Source: Treponema bryantii (GTDB taxonomy: Bacteria > Spirochaetota > Spirochaetia > Treponematales > Treponemataceae). Taken from it: 42,161 nt of DNA. Positions 32,148 to 40,363 of this stretch are shown here, one piece after another; the stretch's first letter is position 1; the number at the start of each line of letters is the position of its first letter. The DNA is taken from the NCBI GenBank assembly GCA_015061465.1, contig SUWN01000019.1, positions 1-42,161 of the forward strand, written 5' to 3'. The translations under genes and the position numbers were made by a program. The notes below the pieces were generated by a model, which was not told where the DNA came from, did not search any database, and saw only the letters and a list, made by a program, of their open reading frames with translations.

Positions 32148-34322
32148 ATGGTAGAAGTAAATTACACAAAGTCAAAAAACGAAAACGTTGTCGTTTCGGA
32201 TGGTTTATTAAATAATAAGAGAAAATTGACAACTCAAGAAATTGCCATATTAAAAAGCAATTATAATCGTAACGAAGATTCTTCTTGGGGCAATTTTTAT
32301 GTAGATGCAGAAAATTTTGATGCATCATTAATTCACAATTCTTATTTTTCTGGCTTTATAATCTTAGGAAAAATTCTACCGGCAAAATTAAAATATCACG
32401 ATTTGGAACTTGAAGTTGGTATTTATAATTCCAAATTAAAAGACGTAGTTTTAGGTGATGATGTTTCTATTACAAATGTTGCATATTTAGAAAATTATAG
32501 AATTGGCAACAGAGTAATGCTTTTTAATATAATGGAACTTTGTTGTACAAAACATGCAAAATTTGGGAATGGGATTTTAAAAGAAGGCGAAGAGGAGTCT
32601 CACAGAGTTTGGCTTGGTGTTGCAAACGAAAACGAAGGTAGAGGAGTTTTACCTTTTGAAGGTATGATTACAGCTGATGCTTATTTATGGTCTCATTATC
32701 GAGAAGATGATTTAGTTTTATACAAATTTAAAGAATTCACAGAATTAGGAAATACAAAAAAATTAGATACTTTTGGATTTATTGCAGATGATGTTGTAAT
32801 AAAAAACTCTAACATTATAAAAGATGCAAAAATTTTCAGTTACACTTATATAAAAGGTGCGTTCAAATTAAAAAATATTACAATTCTTTCATCTAAAGAT
32901 GAACCTTCGCAAGTTGGCGAAGGCGTTGAAATGGTAAATGGAATCTTGGGCTATGGTTCAAAAATCTTTTATCAGGCAGTTGCAGTTCGGTTTGTAATTG
33001 GACGAAATTGTCAGGTAAAATACGGGGCTAGATTGTTGAACTCCGTTTTGGGTGATAATTCCACAGTTTCTTGTTGTGAAGTTTTGAACAATTTGATTTT
33101 CCCATTCCATGAACAACATCACAATTCATCTTTCCTTATTGCTTCCACAGTTATGGGACAATCGAATATTGCATCTGGAGCAACAATAGGAAGTAACCAC
33201 AACTCAAGAAGTCCCGATGGCGAAATTTTTGCAAAAAGAGGATTTTGGCCAGGGTTGTGTAGTGATTTTAAACATAATTCAAGATTTGCCTCTTTTGCTC
33301 TTATTTCAAAAGGTAGTTATCAATATGAGCTTGATATTTCTTATCCTTTTGCTTTAGTTACGCCTGCTCAAAAAGATGATATGCGTATAAACATTATTCC
33401 TGCTTGGTGGTTCATGTATGATATGTTTGCTATTGCTAGAAATAAAAACAAATTTATCAAACGTGATAAACGAGTTATAAAAGTTCAGCACATAGAAACA
33501 GATCCTTTTGCACCAGATACAATGCAAGAAGTTTTGAGCGCAATTACAAGAATTATTGATTTAACAAGCGAATATCTAAAACAAAATAAATTAGATGTTT
33601 TAGAAGGCGCTCGAACTCCGCAAGAAATTTTCCAAGCGGCAAAAGACTTTTTACATCAAAATCCAGAAGCAAATTTTGTTCTTTTTGATTCTTTGTGTCA
33701 AAAACGTTATGGAGCAAATATTTGTAAACCTGTTCAAGCATATAAAATGTACAGAAAAATCATTAAATATTTTGCAACTTCAACTTTGCTTGATTATTGT
33801 AAATTAAATAATTCCGTAACTTTTACAAGAGAAATGCTTGAAAATGTGCGACAGTTACCTTTGTATACTTCTTGGGAAAATGTTGGTGGTCAAATTATTC
33901 CTAGCGATAAAGTTCAAGAACTTTTTGAATTAATCAGAAATAGCAAAATAAATAGTTGGCAAGAAGTTCACGATTTTTATGATGAATGTCAAAAAAATTA
34001 TTTTATGTACAAAGTTCGATATTCTATTTATTTGCTTGAACAACTTTATTCTAGACCAATTGAAGAATTCTCAGAAGATTTATACAGAAATATAATTGGT
34101 GACGTTACAGTTATCGCTTTTGATATTTATACATCGTCAGTTCAATCTCGCGAAAAAGATTACACAGATTATTTTAGAACAATGACTTATAATTCACTAA
34201 AAGAAATGGAAAAAGTAATTGGACCATTAAATGATAACTCATTCTTAATAGAATTAAGAAATCAAACTGAAGATTTTACAACAAGAATAAAAAATCTTTT
34301 TGACGAATTCATTTTGAACTAA
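32148..34322 (+). CDS. DUF4954-family protein with left-handed beta-helix
   Basis: The 724-residue protein resembles the DUF4954 proteins shared by Bacteroidetes and Treponema. The N-terminal part begins RKLTTQEIAILKSNYN. The centre (about 90-380) carries irregular hexapeptide turns (LEVGIYNSKLKDVVLGDDVSI; VIGRNCQVKYGARLLNSVLG; IASGATIGSNHNSR) typical of a left-handed beta-helix as in GlmU-like acyl- and nucleotidyl-transferases. The last 300 residues are helical. The HNSR...GLxSDFKHNS region probably forms the active site by analogy with hexapeptide acyltransferases, but no reaction is known. It lies 27 nt before leuA. Confidence 0.8.
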   Translation: MVEVNYTKSKNENVVVSDGLLNNKRKLTTQEIAILKSNYNRNEDSSWGNFYVDAENFDASLIHNSYFSGFIILGKILPAKLKYHDLELEVGIYNSKLKDVVLGDDVSITNVAYLENYRIGNRVMLFNIMELCCTKHAKFGNGILKEGEEESHRVWLGVANENEGRGVLPFEGMITADAYLWSHYREDDLVLYKFKEFTELGNTKKLDTFGFIADDVVIKNSNIIKDAKIFSYTYIKGAFKLKNITILSSKDEPSQVGEGVEMVNGILGYGSKIFYQAVAVRFVIGRNCQVKYGARLLNSVLGDNSTVSCCEVLNNLIFPFHEQHHNSSFLIASTVMGQSNIASGATIGSNHNSRSPDGEIFAKRGFWPGLCSDFKHNSRFASFALISKGSYQYELDISYPFALVTPAQKDDMRINIIPAWWFMYDMFAIARNKNKFIKRDKRVIKVQHIETDPFAPDTMQEVLSAITRIIDLTSEYLKQNKLDVLEGARTPQEIFQAAKDFLHQNPEANFVLFDSLCQKRYGANICKPVQAYKMYRKIIKYFATSTLLDYCKLNNSVTFTREMLENVRQLPLYTSWENVGGQIIPSDKVQELFELIRNSKINSWQEVHDFYDECQKNYFMYKVRYSIYLLEQLYSRPIEEFSEDLYRNIIGDVTVIAFDIYTSSVQSREKDYTDYFRTMTYNSLKEMEKVIGPLNDNSFLIELRNQTEDFTTRIKNLFDEFILN

Positions 34323-34349
34323 AGGATTTTACAATAGGGCGGAATTTTT

Positions 34350-36026
34350 ATGCAAATAAATGGCAAATATAAACCATTTGAGCCTGTTCCTATAAAAAAT
34401 AGAACTTGGCCAAATAAAACTATAACAAAAGCTCCAATGTGGGTTTCTGTAGATTTGCGTGATGGAAACCAAGCCTTAGTGAATCCTATGGGAATTGAAC
34501 AAAAAATTGAATTTTTTGATTTACTTGTAAAAATCGGTTTTAAAGAAATTGAAGTTGGTTTTCCAAGTAGTTCTCAGACTGAATTTGATTTTTTAAGAAG
34601 ATTAGTTGAAGAAAACCATATTCCTGATGATGTCACGCTTCAAGTTTTGTGTCAGGCGCGGGAACATTTAGTTTTAAAAACATTTGAAGCATTAAAAGGT
34701 GTAAAAAAAGCAATTTTTCATATTTATAATTCAACTTCACCTGCGCAGCGAAAATACACATTTAATAAATCTAAAGATGAAGTAAAACAACTCGCGGTTG
34801 ATGGAGTAAAGTGTATAAAAAAATGTTTGCCAAAAGTAAGTGGAACTGAAGTTCGGTTGGAATATTCACCAGAAAGTTTTTCTAATACAGAAATTGATTA
34901 TGCAATTGAAGTTTGTGACGCGGTAATGAAAGAATGGGGCGCAACAAAAGAAAACAAAGTGATTTTAAATCTTCCAACAACAATAGAATGTTCACTTCCA
35001 AATCAGTTTGCGGACCAGATAGAATATTTTTGCCAGAATATCCCAAATCGCGAAAGTTGTATAATAAGTTTGCACAATCATAATGATCGAGGCGAATCTG
35101 TTGCGCAATGTGAATTGGGACTTTTAGCTGGCGCTGAACGAGTTGAAGGTTGTCTTTTTGGAAACGGAGAAAGAACAGGGAACCTTGATATTATAAATGT
35201 GGCGCTTAATATGTACACACAAGGTGTAAATCCGGAATTAGATTTTTCTGAATTGGATTTTATTTCTAAAGAATACACAAGACTTACAAAGATGTACGTT
35301 CACCCTCGCACGCCCTATGCTGGTGAGTTAGTTTTTACAGCGTTTAGTGGTTCTCATCAGGATGCTATCAGAAAAGGAATGGCCGCAAGAGCAAAAATGC
35401 CTGAAAATGCTTATTGGGACGTTCCGTATTTACCAATAGACCCACACGATATTGGACGATGTTACGAAGGAATTATTAGATTTAATAGCCAAAGTGGAAA
35501 AGGTGGCGCTGCTTATATTTTGGAAGAAGAATACGGAATTTGTGCGCCAAAAGCAATGCATCCAATTATTGGACATGTTATCAAAGATTATGCTGATAGT
35601 TTGCAACGCGAATTAAAACCTCAAGAATTGTATGATGTTTTTACAAAAAAATGGTTGCTTTCAAAAAATCCTCTTAATGTAATTGAAATTTCAGAATCTC
35701 ACATAGGTGGCGAGCGAGGAATGGATTCTACAGGTTCTGTAAAAGCAACTGCAATTATTGAATGGAACGGAAAAAAACAAAAAATTTCTGCCCAAGGAAA
35801 CGGACCTTTGGATGCATTTGTTACAGCAATGAAACAAACCGATGCTCCAAAATTTAATATTACGTCATTTCATGAACATTCCATTGGAAAAGGTTCTGAC
35901 ACAATGGCTATGGCGTACGTTTTGCTTACAAAAGAAGACGGAAGTCAAGTTTGGGGAGTAGGAAAACATAGCAACGTTGGGCGCGCTGGTATTGCAGCTG
36001 TTGTAAGTGCTTTGAATTTTGTATAA
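34350..36026 (+). CDS. leuA: 2-isopropylmalate synthase
   Basis: The 558-residue enzyme catalyses the first step of leucine synthesis, condensing acetyl-CoA with 2-oxoisovalerate. It is the longer LeuA type, with VDLRDGNQALVNPMG near 32-46, metal ligands in LHNHNDRGESVAQCE near 240-255 and GCLFGNGERTGNLD near 267-280. A C-terminal LeuA regulatory domain follows from about 430 (GSVKATAIIEWNGKK; GNGPLDAFVTAM), which usually gives leucine feedback inhibition. GGCGGA precedes the ATG. The rest of the leucine operon is not in the window. Confidence 0.95.
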   Translation: MQINGKYKPFEPVPIKNRTWPNKTITKAPMWVSVDLRDGNQALVNPMGIEQKIEFFDLLVKIGFKEIEVGFPSSSQTEFDFLRRLVEENHIPDDVTLQVLCQAREHLVLKTFEALKGVKKAIFHIYNSTSPAQRKYTFNKSKDEVKQLAVDGVKCIKKCLPKVSGTEVRLEYSPESFSNTEIDYAIEVCDAVMKEWGATKENKVILNLPTTIECSLPNQFADQIEYFCQNIPNRESCIISLHNHNDRGESVAQCELGLLAGAERVEGCLFGNGERTGNLDIINVALNMYTQGVNPELDFSELDFISKEYTRLTKMYVHPRTPYAGELVFTAFSGSHQDAIRKGMAARAKMPENAYWDVPYLPIDPHDIGRCYEGIIRFNSQSGKGGAAYILEEEYGICAPKAMHPIIGHVIKDYADSLQRELKPQELYDVFTKKWLLSKNPLNVIEISESHIGGERGMDSTGSVKATAIIEWNGKKQKISAQGNGPLDAFVTAMKQTDAPKFNITSFHEHSIGKGSDTMAMAYVLLTKEDGSQVWGVGKHSNVGRAGIAAVVSALNFV

Positions 36027-36088
36027 AAATTTTTGTATATGTTGATTTTTATTTAAAAAGGTCTCATTATATATTAACTTTAATTTAA

Positions 36089-36123
36089 GCAAAATGTATG
36101 TTTTGCGATTTTTTTTTTGGAGG
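36089..36123 (+). promoter_or_regulatory. Terminator-like hairpin fused to the ribosome site of the CNNM gene
   Basis: GCAAAA (36089-36094) pairs with TTTTGC (36101-36106), followed by GA and ten Ts, and the GGAGG ribosome site starts at 36119. A promoter-like TTGATT/CATTAT pair lies upstream in the same gap. It may simply end leuA transcription, but its position allows attenuation of the downstream gene. Confidence 0.5.
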
Positions 36124-36133
36124 TTGCCTTCTT

Positions 36134-37369
36134 ATGGGCAGTGATATATTACCCAGTCTTATAATTATTGTTATTTGTATAATTTTGTCAGCTTATTTTT
36201 CGGCTACAGAAACAGCCTTTTCTTCTTTGAATAAGACAAAGATAAAAACGATGGCAGAAAAAGGGCAAAAAAGAGCAAAATTAGTTTGTAATCTTGTAGA
36301 TGAATACGACAAACTTATTTCTACGATTCTAATCGGAAATAATATCGTGAACATTTTACTTTCTTCCATAGGAACTGTTTTATTTGTAAAAATCTATGGA
36401 AACATTGGAGCCACAATTTCTACAGTTGTTGTAACAATTGTTGTTTTGATTTTTGGTGAAATAACCCCCAAAAGTATAGCAAAAGATTTTCCAGAAAAAT
36501 TTGCTGTATTTTCTGCACCGTTAATTAATTTCTTTATAATCATTTTTACTCCATTAAATTTTATTTTTACACAATGGAAGAAATTCATTTCAAAATTTTT
36601 CCGCATAAAAAAAGATATTGGAATGTCTCAAGAAGAACTTTTGATGTTTGTAGAAGAAGTTCAACAAGATGGTTCTATCGATGAAAATGAAGAGCAACTC
36701 TTAAAAAATATCATTGAATTTTCGGATATAAGTGCAGAAGATATTTTGACACATAGAGTCGATGTAGAAGCAGTTCCAATTGATATTTCAAAAGATGAGT
36801 TAATCAACTTTTTTGCAGAAAAGGGTTTTTCTCGTGTTCCTGTTTATAGAGAAAATATTGATGATATCGTCGGTGTTATTAATCAAAAGGATTTCTTTAT
36901 AAAAGGTGTTGCTTCTGATAAAGATATCACAAATTACATGACAAAAGCTTATAGTGTTCCACGAAATATGAAAATTGACAAATTGCTTAAAGTTTTTCAA
37001 AAAGATAAAATTCACATGGCAATTGTCCTTGATGATTTAGGAGGAACTTTAGGAATTGTCACAATGGAAGATATTCTTGAAGAAATTGTTGGCGAAATTT
37101 GGGATGAATATGACATTGTTGTAGAAGATTTTTATAAAATGACTGATTCCAAATATAGAGTTAATTGTGATGTTTCGTTGGATGATTTTTTTGCAAAATT
37201 TGATTTAGTAGAAGATGAATCTGACAGCAATACTTTGAGTGGATGGATTGCAGAAAAAATCGAAAAAATTCCAGAAGTTGGTGATGTATATAATTACGAT
37301 AAAGTAAAAATTAAAGTAGTTGCTGTAGAAAAGCATCGAGCAGACGTAGCAGAAGTTTATCTTAGTTAA
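36134..37369 (+). CDS. CNNM/CorC-type membrane protein with CBS pair
   Basis: The 411-residue protein has an N-terminal CNNM domain of about 1-180 with four hydrophobic segments and the ATETAFSSLNKTKIK motif near 26-40. Two CBS domains follow at about 200-320 (DILTHRVDVEAVPIDIS; GFSRVPVYRENIDDIVGVIN; MTKAYSVPRNMKIDKLLKVFQ; VLDDLGGTLGIVTMEDILEEIVGEI). A CorC_HlyC domain closes the protein. Relatives are linked to magnesium or cobalt efflux; the hemolysin label in this family is historical. ATG 36134 is chosen for the upstream GGAGG. It follows leuA but probably has its own promoter. Confidence 0.92.
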   Translation: MGSDILPSLIIIVICIILSAYFSATETAFSSLNKTKIKTMAEKGQKRAKLVCNLVDEYDKLISTILIGNNIVNILLSSIGTVLFVKIYGNIGATISTVVVTIVVLIFGEITPKSIAKDFPEKFAVFSAPLINFFIIIFTPLNFIFTQWKKFISKFFRIKKDIGMSQEELLMFVEEVQQDGSIDENEEQLLKNIIEFSDISAEDILTHRVDVEAVPIDISKDELINFFAEKGFSRVPVYRENIDDIVGVINQKDFFIKGVASDKDITNYMTKAYSVPRNMKIDKLLKVFQKDKIHMAIVLDDLGGTLGIVTMEDILEEIVGEIWDEYDIVVEDFYKMTDSKYRVNCDVSLDDFFAKFDLVEDESDSNTLSGWIAEKIEKIPEVGDVYNYDKVKIKVVAVEKHRADVAEVYLS

Positions 37370-37376
37370 AATTTGA

Positions 37377-37430
37377 GGCAGTCTAAAAAGTTTAATTTAT
37401 GTCATTTAAATTTTTTAGACTGCCCATTTT
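37377..37430. terminator. Bidirectional terminator, TCTAAA-stem family
   Basis: GGCAGTCTAAAAA (37377-37389) pairs exactly with TTTTTAGACTGCC (37412-37424), a 13-bp stem, and a T-run follows on the plus strand. It lies between convergent genes and shares its stem sequence with the terminators at 15946 and 24741. Confidence 0.9.
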
Positions 37431-37436
37431 TATAGT

Positions 37437-38075
37437 TTAATTTAATGAATCTGTAATTCTATATGTTACTTTTACGGGGTTTGATGGAAATTGTTCTTGG
37501 TTTTTTGTTCCTACAGAGAAGAATGCCATTACGCCGTCAGAATTTCCAAATCCATCTGGAACTGTAATTGTTGTAACTTTAGTTCCGTTAATAAATAAAT
37601 CATATTTTTTATCATCAATTTTTTGAATCTTTAGTTTGTTTACGCTGTCGTATCCGCTATTGATTGCAGATGATTCGTACATGTAAGCTGTATTTTTATC
37701 GTTTGCTTCAACTAAATCGATGTAAGTGTTTCCTTTACATGCAAAAGCTGCGTAATTACCAGCTGTTGTAATTTCAAATCTCATGTAGTCTGAAAGCCAG
37801 CCTTTTTCGTCTGCTGTATAACCAAATACAAATCCAAATGCACTATGTTCATATCCACCAGATTTTTTAAATTCACCTTCAATCATTGAAAATTGACCAA
37901 TTTCTGGTGTTGTAAAAAAGTGTCCTAATTTGTCAGTGTCTGAATAAGAAGATTCTATCCAATCTGTAGTAAAAATTGTTGTTTCACCTGACTCTGTTTT
38001 TGTGCTTTTACAAGAAATTAAAGAAGCCAAAACTGTAAGTGAAAGAAAAAATACAAATTTTTTTATGAGTTTCAT
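37437..38075 (-). CDS. Lipoprotein with predicted beta-sandwich domain
   Basis: The 212-residue protein has a lipoprotein signal ending LASLISC (Cys22). The mature part is rich in Gly, Ser, Thr and aromatic residues and looks all-beta (GGYEHSAFGFVFGYTADEKGW; YMRFEITTAGNYAAFACKG; KLKIQKIDDKKYDLFINGTKV). This pattern recalls concanavalin-like sandwich domains that bind or cut carbohydrates, but no catalytic motif is visible and the family is not recognised. GGAGG precedes the ATG at 38075. It follows murD by 14 nt, so the two are likely co-transcribed. Confidence 0.72.
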   Translation of the reverse strand: MKLIKKFVFFLSLTVLASLISCKSTKTESGETTIFTTDWIESSYSDTDKLGHFFTTPEIGQFSMIEGEFKKSGGYEHSAFGFVFGYTADEKGWLSDYMRFEITTAGNYAAFACKGNTYIDLVEANDKNTAYMYESSAINSGYDSVNKLKIQKIDDKKYDLFINGTKVTTITVPDGFGNSDGVMAFFSVGTKNQEQFPSNPVKVTYRITDSLN

Positions 38076-38089
38076 TTGTACCTCCAAAA

Positions 38090-39634
38090 TTATTTTTCAA
38101 AAAAAATCTCTTTAATATTTTGCATCAACTTTTCGCCTCTGTCAAATTCATTTGCGAACATTCCAAACGAAGTTGCTCCCGGAGAAAAAACAACAATTTC
38201 TTCGTTTGGAAGTTCTGTCGGTTTTTCATTCTCTAAGTCTTTGCGTAAAGTGCAAATTAAATCTTTTAAATTATTAAAAGGTCCGTTGTAATTAATTTGC
38301 GCGTTGTTTAAATGTGGTAAAAGTTTATCTGTCGCAGTTCCTTCTAGCAAATAGATTTTTTTAATCTTAAATTTTGCTGAATCTTTGTAAGTTAGAACAT
38401 CAATCAACGGATTTAATTCCAAACCTTTGTCTGTTCCTCCTGTAAGCAAAATTACTTCTTTTCCAAAGGCTTGAGTTGCTGCTGCGGCCGCTTCTGGAAC
38501 AGTTGCACAAGAATCGTTGTAAAATTTGTAAATTGTGTTTTGATTTTTCCAACTGTGAAAAAATTGCAACCGATGATTGATTCCTTGCCAATTTTTTAAG
38601 ATTTCTTGAATTTTTGGAGACGGAACGTTCATTAATGATAAAACTAACGCTGCGTTTAATGCGTTTGCTTTCATGTGTTCACCAGGAACTGATAATTCTT
38701 TTAAAACAATTTCTGGTTCAGTCATTTGTGGCAAAAGAACTTTCCCTACAAAATTTCCGTCTTCATCTTTATCTTGCCAAACTCCAAAAGTTTTTGTTTT
38801 AAAAGGATTTTTTGAATATCTCAAAACTGTTGCTTTTGATTCAGAAGAAAATAAATTTCCCCAAGAAGATGCGTTTTCTGGTTCAGTTCCTTTTTCATCA
38901 TCATCGTAATCAAAAATAGAAAAATCTTGTGATGTTTGGTCTGCATAAATTAATTGCTTGTCAGAAACATAATCTTTCATATTTCCATACCAATTTAGAT
39001 GGTCTGGCACAATTTTTGTTATGATTGAAATGAATGGTTTTAGAACTTTGCGTCCACGTAAATCTGATAATTGCCAGCTTGAAAATTCAATTACTACAGG
39101 TGTTGATTCATTTACTTTATCAAAAAATGTGAGAGGACTTACTGTGATGTTTCCGCCCAAAAAACAATTAAATCCAGCTTGATTTAATCCATAATGAATG
39201 GCACTTACTGTAGAAGATTTGCCTTTGCTTCCTGTTACTGCAATAATTGGTGCTTTTGTGAATCTTAAAAAAATGCTTAAATCTGTTTCTATATTTTTTG
39301 CTGCGGCAAGATATTTGTTTCCGTCGTATTTTACACCTGGATTTTTTATTACACAATCTGCGTTTTCAAAATCTTCTATACAATGTTCGCCTAATCTGTA
39401 AGTAAGTCGAGTTTTATCTAAAGAAGAATCGTTTTCTAAAGAATCTATTGTTGTTTGTAATTGTTCTTTTGTTTTCATGTCAGTTACAGTTACAAAAGCG
39501 CCATGTTTCAAGAAAAAACGAACAGCAGCTTCTCCGCCACCGTTTAATCCAAGCCCCATGATTGTTACTTTTTTGTCTTTAATATCTTCCAAAGATGAAA
39601 ATGCGCATTTTTCTGAATACGAATGAAATTCCAT
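38090..39634 (-). CDS. murD: UDP-N-acetylmuramoylalanine--D-glutamate ligase
   Basis: The 514-residue Mur ligase adds D-glutamate to UDP-MurNAc-L-Ala in the cytoplasm. The N-terminal UDP-binding domain starts at KVTIMGLGLNGGGEAA near 22-37. The ATP loop TGSKGKSST lies at 134-142, and IEFSSWQLSDL plus ITKIVPDHLNWYGN are the central-domain motifs. The C-terminal ligase domain has INHRLQFF, NDSCATVPEAAAAA and LLTGGTDKGLE. At 514 residues it is longer than typical MurD (430-460), with extra sequence around 235-275. AAGG precedes the ATG. It lies apart from any mur/fts cluster, beside tRNA-Leu. Confidence 0.93.
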   Translation of the reverse strand: MEFHSYSEKCAFSSLEDIKDKKVTIMGLGLNGGGEAAVRFFLKHGAFVTVTDMKTKEQLQTTIDSLENDSSLDKTRLTYRLGEHCIEDFENADCVIKNPGVKYDGNKYLAAAKNIETDLSIFLRFTKAPIIAVTGSKGKSSTVSAIHYGLNQAGFNCFLGGNITVSPLTFFDKVNESTPVVIEFSSWQLSDLRGRKVLKPFISIITKIVPDHLNWYGNMKDYVSDKQLIYADQTSQDFSIFDYDDDEKGTEPENASSWGNLFSSESKATVLRYSKNPFKTKTFGVWQDKDEDGNFVGKVLLPQMTEPEIVLKELSVPGEHMKANALNAALVLSLMNVPSPKIQEILKNWQGINHRLQFFHSWKNQNTIYKFYNDSCATVPEAAAAATQAFGKEVILLTGGTDKGLELNPLIDVLTYKDSAKFKIKKIYLLEGTATDKLLPHLNNAQINYNGPFNNLKDLICTLRKDLENEKPTELPNEEIVVFSPGATSFGMFANEFDRGEKLMQNIKEIFFEK

Positions 39635-39668
39635 AAAACAACCTTAAAATATTTATAAAAATAATTTA

Positions 39669-39702
39669 CAAAAAAAAAGCCTTCTTAGAAAACTAAGAAG
39701 GC
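39669..39702 (-). terminator. Terminator after tRNA-Leu
   Basis: On the minus strand GCCTTCTTAG and CTAAGAAGGC form an exact 10-bp stem around TTTT, followed by nine Ts. It starts 4 nt after the tRNA end. Confidence 0.93.
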
Positions 39703-39706
39703 TCAC

Positions 39707-39792
39707 TGCCGGGAACCAGAATCGAACTGGCACGTCGATCGCTCGACACAGGATTTTAAGTCCTGGGCGTCTACCAATTCCGCCATCCCGGC
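39707..39792 (-). tRNA. tRNA-Leu (anticodon UAA)
   Basis: The 86-nt class II tRNA has an exact seven-pair acceptor stem GCCGGGA/TCCCGGC. The D-arm begins TGGCGGAATTGGTAGACGC. The anticodon stem CAGGA/TCCTG encloses the loop CTTAAAA, giving anticodon TAA. A long variable arm (GTCGAGCGATCGAC type) and the T-arm GTTCGATTC follow. The discriminator base is A and CCA is not encoded. It reads UUA codons, which are frequent in this AT-rich genome. Confidence 0.96.
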
Positions 39793-39802
39793 AAGTGATA
39801 AT

Positions 39803-39831
39803 AATATATACAAAATTAAGAATAATATCAA
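39803..39831 (-). promoter_or_regulatory. tRNA-Leu promoter
   Basis: On the minus strand TTGATA (39826-39831) and TATATT (39803-39808) are exactly 17 nt apart, with 10 nt to the tRNA 5' end. Confidence 0.75.
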
Positions 39832-39840
39832 GTATGTTAA

Positions 39841-39869
39841 TTTACTTTTATAAAAAAATTTAATATAAT
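39841..39869 (+). promoter_or_regulatory. Promoter with consensus -10 ending 9 nt before the ATG
   Basis: TTTACT (39841-39846), a 17-nt spacer, then consensus TATAAT (39864-39869). Nine nucleotides without a Shine-Dalgarno separate it from ATG 39879, another leaderless-type start. Confidence 0.6.
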
Positions 39870-39878
39870 CATGCCATT

Positions 39879-40361
39879 ATGTTAAAGAATTATTTGTGGA
39901 TCTTTTTTATATCAATGGTTCCTTTAATTGAACTTAGAGGTGCAATCCCTGTTTCGCAAGCATTGCAAATGCCAATTGTTCCTTCGTATTTGATTAGTAT
40001 TTTGGGAAATATGCTTCCCGTTCCAATAATTTATCTTTTTGCACGTCGTTTTTTGTTGTGGGGACAAGATAAAAAACTGATTGGTGGAATCTGTAGATTT
40101 TTTGTAGAAAAAGGTGAAGCTGCTGGCGAAAAACTTCAAAGTAAAGCAGGAAAAGGTTTATTTATCGCATTAATGCTTTTTGTTGCAATTCCTCTTCCTG
40201 GAACTGGAGCTTGGACAGGAACTTTGGCAGCGAGTTTTTTAAATATAAAATTTAAAGATACAATTATTGCTGTTATTCTTGGAGTTTTGATTGCAGGCTT
40301 GATTATGATGGCTGGAAGTTTGGGATTATTCTCTGCAATTTTTGCTGTAGCAGGAAAATAA
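39879..40361 (+). CDS. Small multidrug-export-family membrane protein (COG2426-like)
   Basis: The 160-residue protein has about four membrane segments. MVPLIELRGAIPVS near 12-25 and AIPLPGTGAWTGTLAA near 103-118 are the two conserved motifs of the Sm_multidrug_ex family. Despite the name, its transport role is poorly established; the re-entrant P-x-x-E-L-R-G and P-L-P-G-T-G-A-W motifs relate it to the DedA/SNARE-associated-like group. The next gene starts 2 nt after its stop, so both are translated from one message. Confidence 0.85.
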   Translation: MLKNYLWIFFISMVPLIELRGAIPVSQALQMPIVPSYLISILGNMLPVPIIYLFARRFLLWGQDKKLIGGICRFFVEKGEAAGEKLQSKAGKGLFIALMLFVAIPLPGTGAWTGTLAASFLNIKFKDTIIAVILGVLIAGLIMMAGSLGLFSAIFAVAGK

Positions 40362-40363
40362 AA

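Noticed and set aside
34323..34349. Leucine leader peptide or T-box before leuA
   Set aside because: Only 27 nt separate the previous stop from the leuA ATG, and they contain a ribosome site but no leader.
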